Made by a program: the position numbers and the translations under genes | Notes under the pieces: model-generated | Databases searched by the model: none | Told to the model about the DNA's origin: nothing | Seen by the model: the letters and a program-made list of their open reading frames with translations, nothing else | Shown here: positions 54,590-64,000 of the stretch, one piece after another | How positions within the stretch are numbered: position 1 is the stretch's first letter | Layout of the letters: the number at the start of each line of letters is the position of its first letter | Assembly (NCBI RefSeq): GCF_963576675.1 | Contig: NC_088912.1 | Span: 12,795,001-12,859,000, forward strand | Direction: 5' to 3' | Origin: Euphorbia lathyris | Lineage: Eukaryota > Streptophyta > Magnoliopsida > Malpighiales > Euphorbiaceae | DNA length: 64,000 bases

Positions 54590-56201
54590 TTTGTTCAATT
54601 TAAGAAATAATCTATCAAATTAATTGTTTTCTCTATCATGAATTTTTATCATCTACAATTTACATATGCTTCATTTTATTAGCTATTGTAACAAATCACA
54701 AACATATTATGACGTAAAAACAAATAAAATAAATATACAAGATGGAGAAAAAAATCAAATATTTCACAAACATACGATTTGGGGAAAAAAATATGAGTTA
54801 GACAAAAAAAAATTCTAATATTTCACACAGTTTATAAATATTAATCTTTAATTCTATTATTAAATCAGAAAAATTATATTTTTTTTTAGAATCAACTGAT
54901 ATGCAATTGGTACATAATAAAGAATAAAATATCAATTGTAGTTTTGTTGAATTGTATTTAACGATTTTAAATTTAACCCGAAAACTTTATTGAATAAAAA
55001 TGTTTGTTGATATTAAATTATTAAATTAAATAAAAATGTTATTCTTAAATTTAAAAAATGTATAAACCAAATTATTCCTATACAGAAATTCGAGCATATA
55101 AAAGTTAATTACCAAAATACCCACCCAAATCTCATATATAAACAAGATGATTTATGAAAGAAACCCTGGCCTCCCAATCTCATATATCTGCAAGAGCTCT
55201 CCACCAACATTGTCTTCTTTTATTTATAAAACCTCTTTTATTATCCATCTAAGTCAATCACACCGATCTTCAGTCATCAAATGAACGGATTCTCTATCTC
55301 AGTCATCAAATGAACTATTGCTTTCATTTACAGAAAAGCCGTTGTTCAGCCTGTGCTTTTCCACCAAAAGTATGTATACTCTCTTTGGCTCTCCTTTTCC
55401 AAGATTCCAAACTAATTTTTAGTTTATTTTTCTATCTGGCCAAAGGTGGTACTTTAAATATATATGTATGACTTTTTCTTTTTTACTTTGAACTACCCCA
55501 TTGAGTTTATACATATAATGCTTTGTTAAATTTGGGGTATACTTGCAATATGGTAGAATGACTGTCTCAGTAGATCATTTATGTTGCAAACAAGATTGTT
55601 TAAATTTGTATTCTTGCTTAGAGAGAGGTAGACATATGTAAGGATATAGCTATTGAATTTTTTTTTTTTTATCAAAACCAATGGAGAAATACGAATAGAT
55701 CTATCTTCGGATTATTAAGAAATCAAAAGAAATTTTAACCGATCTAGAATGATAGTAAAAAATCCAAATCCCTCTCGAAAACACATGAATTTAATTTAGT
55801 TAATTTTGTGCAGGAAAAATGACATTGAAAAAACACGAAGAAAATCAATGTCAAGATATGAGTTGTTCACCGGATCTTGAGAAACAGAAAGAAAGAAAAA
55901 GTATATTGAAGCACTGATTGCACAATGTCACCCGCGAAAACAATTGACAGGGAAGATGCAGGCTAAGAAGTTGACGTTTTGTTAATGAATTTAAGGAAGA
56001 TGATAAATGGGACTTGAGTCCATTGATTCAGCCACAGTTCTGATATAATTCCTATCTGAATACCTTATTTGGTTGAAGGCAAAAATGAGAGGATATGCTG
56101 AATGATGGAGTTTGGCAGACCACTGATTCGGTCTTCTTTCTAGCCTCTTATTTCCATTTGCCCAGTCTTGTTTTGTTTACTAAAAAGGTCGAATGTTGCA
56201 G
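54590..56201. other. AT-rich spacer left of duplication copy B
   Basis: No recognisable coding domain. A pyrimidine-rich part near 55150-55380, with TTATTTATAAAACC and a duplicated TCAGTCATCAAATGAAC (near 55273 and 55300), resembles a promoter and leader, but no protein gene follows. A 32-codon frame near 55820 has no known motif. Confidence 0.4.
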
Positions 56202-56814
56202 AACCTTTTACTATATGAAAGGACTATAAACTATCTTAGTATGTGGATATGCAGCACATTTAAGCTGCTCGGACTAGTGCTACTTCAATGGCTGCATATG
56301 GACTAGTGCTACTTCAACAGCTACTGTATATGTTTGACCATACAGCACATAGTCTCCATGGTTTTGCAATTGATCCATCTGGTTACTCAAAAGAACAAAA
56401 AATGACATTCCAAAACTGCTTGTTCAATGTCATCAGCGAAAATTGTCCTTTCTAACAAAAGACTACAATTAAGTTGAGGTTTAAATTATTAATTTCTTGT
56501 TTAAATCTGTATTATTTCAACTACTAATTTCTTGTTGAAATTCAAAACCTAAATTGATCCTTGTATATTCAATGGGCTAGAGCTTGTAAGTAATCTTATA
56601 AAGTATATTGAATTTGTTTAATTAGATCCACATTTACAATTAGATCATTGCCTAGCAATAACATTAATTTTGTTAAGAAAGACAATTTCTCATTCTTATT
56701 CATTTAAACAAAGTCCACATGAATCGCAAATAACATCCATGCCCCATATATTTATTCCATTCAGTAGAAATGTTAGTTTGAAAGTTTCTTTTGTTCCTTT
56801 GTTTTAATTAAAGA

Positions 56815-58545
56815 GGTTGGAAGCCTTTACCAACTATCCCGGGGCAACCTAACGAGGTCAGCACCCCCCAAAACCGAGAACAACAGGCCCAAATATTATT
56901 AAAAAGAAAATAATGTCACGAAATGTAATACAAAAGAATAGAAACATAGAAAGGATGAAATGAATATAAAGTAAAGAATAAAACTCCCAGCAGAACCGAT
57001 TTTGCGGGAAGCACGGAAAATCTGTACAAATGAAATATGAGATAAAAGGAGGAGACTGCTGCCAAATTGTTGCCTTCACGAAAGATATGCCATGCGAACA
57101 ACTGCATGGTGGAAAAAGTGTCAAGTAGTTAACCCAGTCCGGACGCAGATGCCAAAGAACCCGACTGGTCCGAGTCACGACCGTGGTAATGACCGAAGTA
57201 GAGTCAGAGTCCAGCCAAAGGAGGCAGATCCCTTTCGCCCTTGCTAAAATACCAAAAATGACCACCTGTAGTTCCGCTTCAAAAGGTGCGCAAGAGGAAA
57301 GTGTGGGATCACAAATGCTCTCGTCGGATGACCCCTTTAGTTCCGAAACAGCTGAGGACGCGACAGAACCATCAGTGTTAAGCTTCGTCTGGGGAGCCCA
57401 AATAACATTCAATACCCCAGGTGCAATAGGAAGGCGCAGAGCAACTGAGAGCTGATCCAAGACGTGTCTATCAAGAGTGGAATTAAAGGACGTAGCTTGG
57501 CTGTCGTGCAATGACTTTCAAATGGCGCTCCAAAGATCCCTAAGAAAAATATGAACATTTGGGGTGACGGAGTCAAACATAGCGATGTTTCTAGTGCGCC
57601 AAAGCAAGCACATACCGATGACCAAGCTGGCACCCCAAATGTCAGCAATTTGCGGACTAAATTGCTGAGACTGAAACACTTGTTGTAGTCCATCGTCAAT
57701 CAGTCTAGATGTAAAACAAAAAGCGACATGACTGCTTTCCAAACAACCTGTGCAAACCGGCAGCGAACAAATAGATGGTCTCCGGTTTCAGAATGCTGAC
57801 AGTAGACACACCTTGACATGATGAACAGACCGGAGAGAGTCATGCGTCAAAAGACGTCGTCTAATGGCGCGCCAACAAGAAAATGAACGCAAGGGAGGAA
57901 GAAAATGTTTCCATATAAAATTAGCCCAAGCCACCCTAGGACGAGCTCCACGCAGTAAGGAGTAGAAGCTCCAAACCGTGACCCACCCCTTCTTCGATTT
58001 AGGCCAAACAAAAACATCTGAAGGGTCATATCTTTAATGCTAAGGATGTCCGAAAGATGAGAGTAGACACTAATAGGTAGCTCTCACCATCCCGAGGAAT
58101 GCTCAAAATAATTTAGAACCGAATAATTGATCAAGGATGTGTCCCCAAGATTCAGATTCAAGCGCTCCCAAAATGAAGGGAGGATCCAGGAATCGGTCCA
58201 AAAGCTTAGCATTGAGGTCACGTCAATCAACCATAAACAATGCGAGTTCACCTCCTTGAAAACTCCCTTTAGTGATGACCAAACCGAGAACCCGATAGGA
58301 GAGCAACGCGGAGAGCAAGCGCGGGTAAGAAAACGAGATTTCAGAATGTTTAGGGGAAATTCTTTAGAGTCAATTAAGTCCCAACAGAAACGGCTCAGCA
58401 TGGCCTGATTCAAAACAAAATAATCCTTCATACCCAACCCTCCTTCATTAATTTCGTAACAGCACACATATCCCAAGAAGACGAAATTGTAGGTCATTAA
58501 TTTATCAGATGAAAGCTGGAAAATCGAGTTCAAAATTTAAGACTG
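56815..58545 (-). pseudogene. LINE 3' relic (RT end to RNase H), copy B
   Basis: On the minus strand from the right: INEGGLGMKDYFVLNQAMLS and SLKGVFKEVNSHCLWLIDVT (end of the ORF2 polymerase region), then a zinc-binding/linker part (SQQFSPQIADIW, VIGMCLLWRTRNIAMFDSV), then RNase H (KLNTDGSVASSAVSELKG, SCAPFEAELQVVIFGILARA, CLLWLDSDSTSVITTVVTRT, SFVKATIW). Frameshifts separate these pieces. A 3' UTR reaches 56815. The 5' two thirds of the LINE are missing, as is usual for 5'-truncated insertions. Confidence 0.85.
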
Positions 58546-59523
58546 AAATGTCTTTTATATTGTTTGTTTGTCTGTGCCCGTGCAACTTAGGTAGCAGTTA
58601 AAAAATTATTGAATGTTACCACATTAAGTGAAGAATGAAACTTTTTTAGCATGTCTAGTAATTCAAACTTTGATAAAAAACCATGAACATAATAACAGAT
58701 TATAGCTGGAGCACATTATATGATCATACAATTGTTTTTTTTTTTATAGATGATCATACAATTGTTAAGTTGCTTTAATTAATATAATACTCATTCGTAA
58801 TCTCCTAAATGATTATTTATTGAGGGACACAACAATTTTAGCCTTTTTACTCATTAAAATCTTGACATTGCATCTCTATATTTCAGTTTCACCGCATTTA
58901 TGCCCTTTATTTTGATTATTATTGAAATTAGAATTTCAATAATAGTATATATATATATATGTCAAATTTTACTAACAGTAGTAGCTTGAACTTAATTGTC
59001 ATGGTGAGATCCACACAAAATGTCTAACTAATTTTTCAACTATAAGTGGAAAACTTGAAGTCATCTTGTATAGATCTCTAAATAAAGTTGCAATTAACTT
59101 TGACTATAGTTAATCAACCTAATTATTGTTTTTTTTTTCATATTTCCTCTCTGGACTAGTAGCTATGCTTTATTGTTGTTTTAGGTTGTTTTATGTTTTT
59201 ATGTCTTTTTTTTTTCCTTTGTACAATGGTTTTAGTCTCTTTGTAGATTTGGTAAGGGTTGATTTCTAAAGTTTATTTTCTGGTTATAATTATTGTGTTT
59301 TAATCCAATAAAGTTATAAGTATTTTTATATATAAAAAAAACTTTTATTATCATCTAATTAAAAGTAGAAAAGAAAACGAAAAATACGGCACTGAAAATG
59401 ATCAATTACACTGCTAATCAATTTATGCTAAATAATACAAATTACTACTAAATTACAATAAGAAAAACAAAACCCTCAATGATTAATTTCACTTTCAATT
59501 CTGAAAATCAACCTAATTATTGA

Positions 59524-59961
59524 TCAACAACTCATCGGAGGAAGATCAGAAGTTTTGATGGTGGGAGAGATTTTCTTGAAAAGCCGACTGCCGAAAAGCA
59601 AAAAACCAAGTGTATGACCAGCAACAGCAACCGAGAAGACACCACCATTAAAAGACATGACGGCCAACATAACCATATAGGCCAAGCCAACCCTTAGAGC
59701 GTGCATTAAAGTCTGGATTACACCGGCAGTGAAATCAGAGGAACCAGGTTTTATAATTTGACAATGAGAAAGAAACTCAACAAGAAAGGAGAGAACAAAA
59801 ACTAAAATTAAAGCTAGAACATACATTCCACTTCTAGTTCCATGCCATCCTGAGAAGAGAATTAGAGCATCTTTTCCCCAATAGAATGTCATGTGCATCA
59901 TCATCTTATGATGTGAAGGCATTCCACCTGTGCTGTTGTTGTTCATGTTCATGCCTGACAT
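59524..59961 (-). CDS. Copper transporter, Ctr/COPT family, 145 aa
   Basis: A single uninterrupted frame encodes a high-affinity Cu(I) importer of the COPT1/2/6 type, which works as a trimer in the plasma membrane. Seen in the protein: a methionine-rich N-terminus (MSGMNMNNNSTGGMPSHHKM, then MMHM), helix 1 at about 46-64 (GMYVLALILVFVLSFLVEF), a cytoplasmic loop, helix 2 with the essential MxxxM motif at M98-M102, helix 3 with GxxxG at G115-G119, and a short C-terminus ending MSC. Length is normal to slightly short. A one-base deletion just upstream, compared with copy A, puts the older start out of frame; the ATG at 59961 is the first usable one. The gene has no intron, like its relatives. 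Copy A at 38.2-39.0 kb is a pseudogene. Confidence 0.93.
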   Translation of the reverse strand: MSGMNMNNNSTGGMPSHHKMMMHMTFYWGKDALILFSGWHGTRSGMYVLALILVFVLSFLVEFLSHCQIIKPGSSDFTAGVIQTLMHALRVGLAYMVMLAVMSFNGGVFSVAVAGHTLGFLLFGSRLFKKISPTIKTSDLPPMSC

Positions 59962-60090
59962 GTGTTATGATTACCATGATTCATGTCTGTTACTGTTTCA
60001 GCTTAATGAATTAGGCAGTGGAGAGGGAGAAGAGGAAGAGGCGGATGAGAAGGAGGAGGAGCAAATCATAACACATGCTGAGATTGTATA

Positions 60091-60136
60091 GTACAATGAT
60101 ACATGATGGACTATCCTTCTAAGTTTTACTATGTAC
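60091..60136. promoter_or_regulatory. Two GTAC cores upstream of the copper transporter
   Basis: GTAC occurs at 60091-60094 and 60133-60136, about 130 and 175 bp upstream of the start codon. GTAC is the core of copper-response elements bound by SPL7-type factors in copper-deficient plants, and COPT genes are known targets. A 4-mer is weak evidence by itself. Confidence 0.35.
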
Positions 60137-61195
60137 TCCACACACCAAACTTGTGCTATCTCTATTTCCAAGTCAATTCTTCTAAAATAACTAATTAATA
60201 TATATAAAAAAACTCAATTACATCATGATTCATAACACACTTTAAATTATAATTACAAGTCAATTGTATTTAAATTACAATATAATATTCTTGGAGTAAT
60301 TTAATGTTACTTTGTCCCTATAAATACACACATTTTAGCCTTCCACATGCTTGGCTTCTTTTAGAGGTTTTAAGACAACACAAGTAAAATTGCAGCTATA
60401 TTGATATTTGAGTGAGTCCAGATAGTCTATTTAACAAACCTTTACTTGCTAATATTAGATTGAGTTCGTGTGATTTGTTTGCAACATATGTACAATTTTA
60501 TTATCTTTATTACGATAACATGTAAAAGTATAGAAGATACGAGTCATGTTACAAGCCCATTGCCACCTAGTCAAATTCCTTATTTTATTAACAGTCTAAC
60601 AAGTGGCAGAGGTACTATTCTACAAATTATACTGTATTTATTTAATTTAATAATAGAATCACATCACATCATCACATGCTTAAGTGATTGTGCATCAAAT
60701 TGATTGTGGAAAGCAACAAGTTTAAATCTGAAATACTGCGGGAGGGAATTCCAACATGCATACGTTATTATCCCTAAATCAGTTTCAAGGTTTCAAATCC
60801 AAAAGACATTTGTCTATTAACGATTGATTTCCACAACTCCAATTTTGAAGCAACTGAAGTTTTGGAATCCACGTTTAAAGCTTTGAACTTTTAGATCGGC
60901 TTCAACAACAAACTGTCAATCTAAGACATTCCTTTTATGTGTGTGCCTTGTTTGGTTGCTGAAAGTTGGCTTGCTTCCTCTTTAATGAATTCCAATAATT
61001 GAGAGCATAGATGAGTACTCTCCTTCACCATTGGCAGCCCTTGATTTTATAGGCAGCAAATAGAGGACTATATTTTAGATCAATATTTTCTTTACCAACC
61101 TCTTCCACCCTTGGAGTTAGGTGCCTATCTTGTTGGTTTGAACATGTTATTATACTTCTACTTTCTATTTCTCTCTCGTTGAAAGAAGAGAATTT

Positions 61196-61859
61196 CCTTT
61201 GAAGAGAGACATTCGGCTCTCGAGGCTCTTTAACCCGATCGGTGGAGCCTCTGCTCATAACATGTTTTACATTTACCTGCATTAAGTGTGCAAATGAAAT
61301 TTATCAATGTAAAATAGACTAAGTTAAACTTGAGGTAAAATTGCATTTCTTTCCAATTATAGTTTCCTGAATTCAAACATAAACTCCCAATAGTCAAGTA
61401 AAAGAAATTCAATAGATGAAGACGTGGAGAACAGGGCGTGAGGATTGAGAAACCGACTTCTTTTTATCTTTGTCCATATATTGTATAGACTAAATTAATG
61501 TTAGAAAAGAGATAATATTATGATTTCTTTTACTGTCTTATATTTATTATATTTAGCCCTTTTTCTTTTTAATGTTTATAACACAACAAGGTTGAATACG
61601 TCATGGACCCTTTAAACTTGGCCAAAAAACCGATTAACATCTAGAACATTAAAAATGTCTTATTAGCTTCTTAAACTTGCTTAATATGACATGATTAGTC
61701 CAATATTGCTAAGTGGCACCATAATAGAGGATTTGGGCAAGTTGAGGATTTCTTCTTTCTTTGGTAATGCCTTTCAATGAAAAATATTTCCACAATGATT
61801 TTGATTTGATAAAATTATTAAATCCCATTGATAAAATATTCCAACACATTAAATTTAAG
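61196..61859. other. AT-rich spacer, no gene recognised
   Basis: Copy A homology stops at about 61195. A minus-strand frame at 61025-61282 spans the edge and contains the tail of the coiled-coil scrap (TPRVEEVGKENIDL). Nothing else is recognised. Confidence 0.4.
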
Positions 61860-62700
61860 TGTTGAGTATTTAATTCACAAGTGTTCAAAGACATTATGAC
61901 CAAGGCCCAAAGCCCATGAAGATAAGTCAAAGCCCAAACAACAAATCTAAGCTTATGGATCAACTCAGCCCATCAAGAAGAAGGATCCAAAAGGCTTGCT
62001 AACTGCTTCACAATGAAGCTGCTGAGTTGAACCGACAAAAGATAAAGAGAAGTTGACTCAACCAACTTGTAGACAAAGCTAATCCAATTAAGGAAAAATT
62101 CATACACAACAGAAAGCTGTCGAGGAGAGTTTGCCATAAATGGAGAGATAACCTGACACTTACTAACCAAAAGCATCTAAGCACTGATCAACGTAGAAAA
62201 GGCAACGTTCTTATTGGCTGAAGGCACTTTGCACTAAGGATCAAAAGGGACAGCAGAGCCATTTCCCTCTAACGGTTATTTCGAAATTCGAAATCACTGA
62301 AGGCTCAAGTGTTACTATAAATATGTCATTCATTTGCTTCATTCGATCCAAATCTTAACAAAGCAAATCTTACACCAATTCCAATCTCTCTGTAAACGTT
62401 TAAACTAGATCTTACCAGTGTTCTTTGTTAATAGAACAAAATTATCAATTCTTAAATTGTGAAGAGACTCTAAGTTGCTTAGTAGTTAGCATTCAGAGTT
62501 AGCTAGTGCTGAGTGTAGGTAGATATAGAGGAAGGTACTCTTTAACTACTCTTGGTACTGAGTGTAGGTTTGTAGAGGATGGTACTTTGTAAATCTATTG
62601 TAAGGGGTTTGTGCTGTACCCAAAAGAGCTCAGTAGTGGATTAAAACTTGGAAGGATTCCGGGGACTGAACATAGGTAGGAGGCGGAACCATGATAAATC
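61860..62700 (+). repeat. Partial copia-type LTR
   Basis: Starts TGTTGAGTATTTAATTC and contains GCCCAAAGCCCA, a TATA-like CTATAAATATG near 62315, and the phrases CTGAGTGTAGGTTTGTAGAGG and GGGTTTGTGCTGTACCC and GGTAGGAGGCGGAACC. This series is familiar from copia LTRs of several dicots. No primer site, internal region or second LTR was found, and the right end is not clear, so it is a solo or truncated LTR. Confidence 0.5.
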
Positions 62701-62879
62701 TACTGATATATTTTTATATATGATTTTTTGTAATAGCAGCCCTATTTATATAAATGGATGGAGAAGTTTGAGAGTTTTTGTATTAATTAGGAGTTTCTGG
62801 CATTAATTCCCCATGTCCTTTGGAGTTTCTGGCTCTCCAAATCTATTTGGAATAACGACGATCGATCATTGAAGTTGAA

Positions 62880-63080
62880 CGGCTGTTTTTTCACATTTGA
62901 AGAATCGCTTGTTTTTTTTCTGGGACACGCGTATCCTTCACTGATACGCGTGTCCAACTTTCCGATATTACGGAAACGGACCCGATACCGTGTCCCAGGC
63001 ATTTTCGGCCGTTTCAGTATCAGATACGTATTCGACACGCGATACGTTGGGTCTATGGCGTGTCCGTGCTTCAGAGATGA
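62880..63080. repeat. CpG-rich block with inverted GGACACGCGTATC units
   Basis: GGGACACGCGTATC at 62922 is followed by GATACGCGTGTCC at 62942, an inverted pair, and related units (GATACCGTGTCC, GACACGCGATACG, GGCGTGTCCGTGCTTC) follow to 63075. The block stands out in AT-rich DNA and resembles the ends of a family of small plant DNA transposons. No target duplication was identified. Confidence 0.4.
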
Positions 63081-63507
63081 CCATTAACAATGAAATTATT
63101 CCCCTACCACAAAATGTTATCTTATTAACATAAGTATTTCACCAAACAGAAAACATAATAAGCAAGAATGCAACATATCACACAACAATGACCACATATC
63201 TGACAGGAGATTATATCTATAATAATTGCGTGGAGAGTTGCGGCATTACCTTTTTACTGTTCGGAAATTCTGAATCGAAATGGCTTTTGATTGGTGAGAT
63301 CTCATTCAAGCCTCGCTCTTTCTAATCGCAATCCATTTGCTTATATATATGCTTGAAACAAAGTAACCCTAGAGAGCAGAGGGAAATAATATCAGTGCGG
63401 CGGCTGGAGTTGTAGAAGTCTGGATTCAAGCAAGCGCATTGGCCACTGCTCGACTAAACCATCTAGAAGCCCTTTTTTGGTTGGGCTCTTTATCTAATTA
63501 ATCTAGG
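63081..63507. other. Spacer, no gene recognised
   Basis: Mixed AT-rich sequence without a recognisable domain. Confidence 0.4.
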
Positions 63508-63762
63508 AAAAAATTACACAGAAATTCATCTTTTAAAAACTATTTACAACTATGTAAGTCATAATTGTAGATTATGTCAAACTAGTAAAATCAGTACTTT
63601 TTAATATATTTTAAGCATTGAAATTTATAAATTAGAAGTCTAAATATATTTTTTAGGGTTTATGATTTATGAATTTGAGTCTATAATTTTTAAATTATGG
63701 TGTGAAATCATAATATATAAAGAATACTGACATATTAAGAATTAAGTTTAGTAATATGATTG
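63508..63762 (+). repeat. Dispersed repeat, copy 2 (partner at 44605)
   Basis: Aligns with 44605-44875 as described there. The match stops near 63762, just before the LINE leader at 63765-63780. Confidence 0.75.
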
Positions 63763-63780
63763 AGGGAACCTCCGACCACC

Positions 63781-64000
63781 ATGGCCGCCCCGGCATCCTC
63801 TCCCCTTCCTCAGCATGACGACTATGTCGATATTAGAGTTCTCTTCAATCCAAAACTTCGCCTATTCCAGCAGAGTGAACCCGCATCTGCGACTCCTCCA
63901 CCTCGCTCCTACGCGGGGGTTTTAACCAAAAAAACGGCGACGATCCCGCCATCAGCTGCAACTGTTTCAGACGTCGAAGGTATCAAAACAATAAAAATCT
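63781..64000 (+). CDS. 5' end of a second LINE ORF1, cut by window edge
   Basis: From ATG at 63781 (context ACCATGG) the frame stays open to the last base: MAAPASSPLPQHDDYVDIRV, then FNPKLRLFQQSE and PPPRSYAGVLTKK. Proline-rich starts with an SYAGVL-type motif are usual at the N-terminus of plant LINE ORF1 proteins. The GC-rich sequence begins abruptly at about 63765 inside the dispersed repeat, which fits an insertion. A host gene start cannot be excluded. Confidence 0.55.
   Translation, partial: MAAPASSPLPQHDDYVDIRVLFNPKLRLFQQSEPASATPPPRSYAGVLTKKTATIPPSAATVSDVEGIKTIKI

Larger units (their letters stand above)
56202..61195 (+). repeat. Segmental duplication copy B (uninterrupted)
   Basis: Aligns in order with the five blocks of copy A at 16217-42120. 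It lacks the CACTA, Athila-like, Mutator-like, hAT and mini-copia insertions, each time showing a single copy of the target sequence. It carries the intact copper transporter gene. A short purine-rich segment near 60005-60065, absent from A, is one of few B-specific insertions. Confidence 0.9.

Overview
The window looks like intergenic, repeat-dense nuclear DNA of a dicot-type flowering plant. It is AT-rich, has plant-type introns, and is built mostly from transposable elements: Ty1/copia, Ty3/gypsy (Athila-like and a second gypsy family), L1-type LINEs, CACTA, Mutator-like and hAT elements. The only host gene that looks intact is a short Ctr-family copper transporter (COPT-like) at 59524-59961 on the minus strand. 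No rRNA, tRNA or CRISPR array was seen. All statements come from reading the sequence by eye; no alignment or database search was run.

Layout. 1-6.1 kb: a 5'-truncated copia element whose left LTR piece is inverted, next to an internally deleted LINE. 6.8-9.1 kb: a CACTA end and the 3' end of a LINE. 9.7-15.2 kb: a broken Athila-type LTR with a gypsy LTR plus gag fragment joined into it. 16.2-42.1 kb: copy A of a segmental duplication. 43.4-48.1 kb: a demethylase-like gene scrap, dispersed repeats and MITEs. 48.47-54.58 kb: a full-length LINE with target-site duplications. 56.2-61.2 kb: copy B of the duplication, with the intact copper transporter. 61.9-64 kb: a copia-type LTR scrap, a repeat shared with 44.6 kb, and the start of another LINE ORF1 running off the edge.

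Copy B is an empty-site reference for copy A. Five elements in copy A are absent from B, and each has a target duplication: a CACTA (17915-21804, 3 bp CTT), an Athila-like LTR element (22067-30490, 5 bp AGTAC), a Mutator-like element with a complete four-exon transposase gene (31832-38068, 9 bp), a hAT MITE (38225-38565, 8 bp) and a 1.08-kb gag-only copia mini-element (39022-40103, 5 bp ATGAT). The hAT MITE lies inside the copy A copper transporter gene, now a pseudogene; the copia mini-element lies just upstream of it. A LINE relic is in both copies, so it predates the duplication.

The most unusual signal is in the Athila-like family. Its LTR carries, just upstream of a TATA box, 12 copies of a CpG-rich 13-mer (TACGCGGGGCGTA) grouped in twos and threes at 20-21 bp, about two helical turns. 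A diverged LTR at 9.7 kb keeps the 21-bp pairing. The two LTRs of the 22-30 kb element differ by one 21-bp unit. Inside the element the same 13-mer occurs as ten inverted pairs, mostly also 21 bp apart, flanking ORF1. This looks like a phased protein-binding array or hairpin family and is the best candidate for something undescribed.
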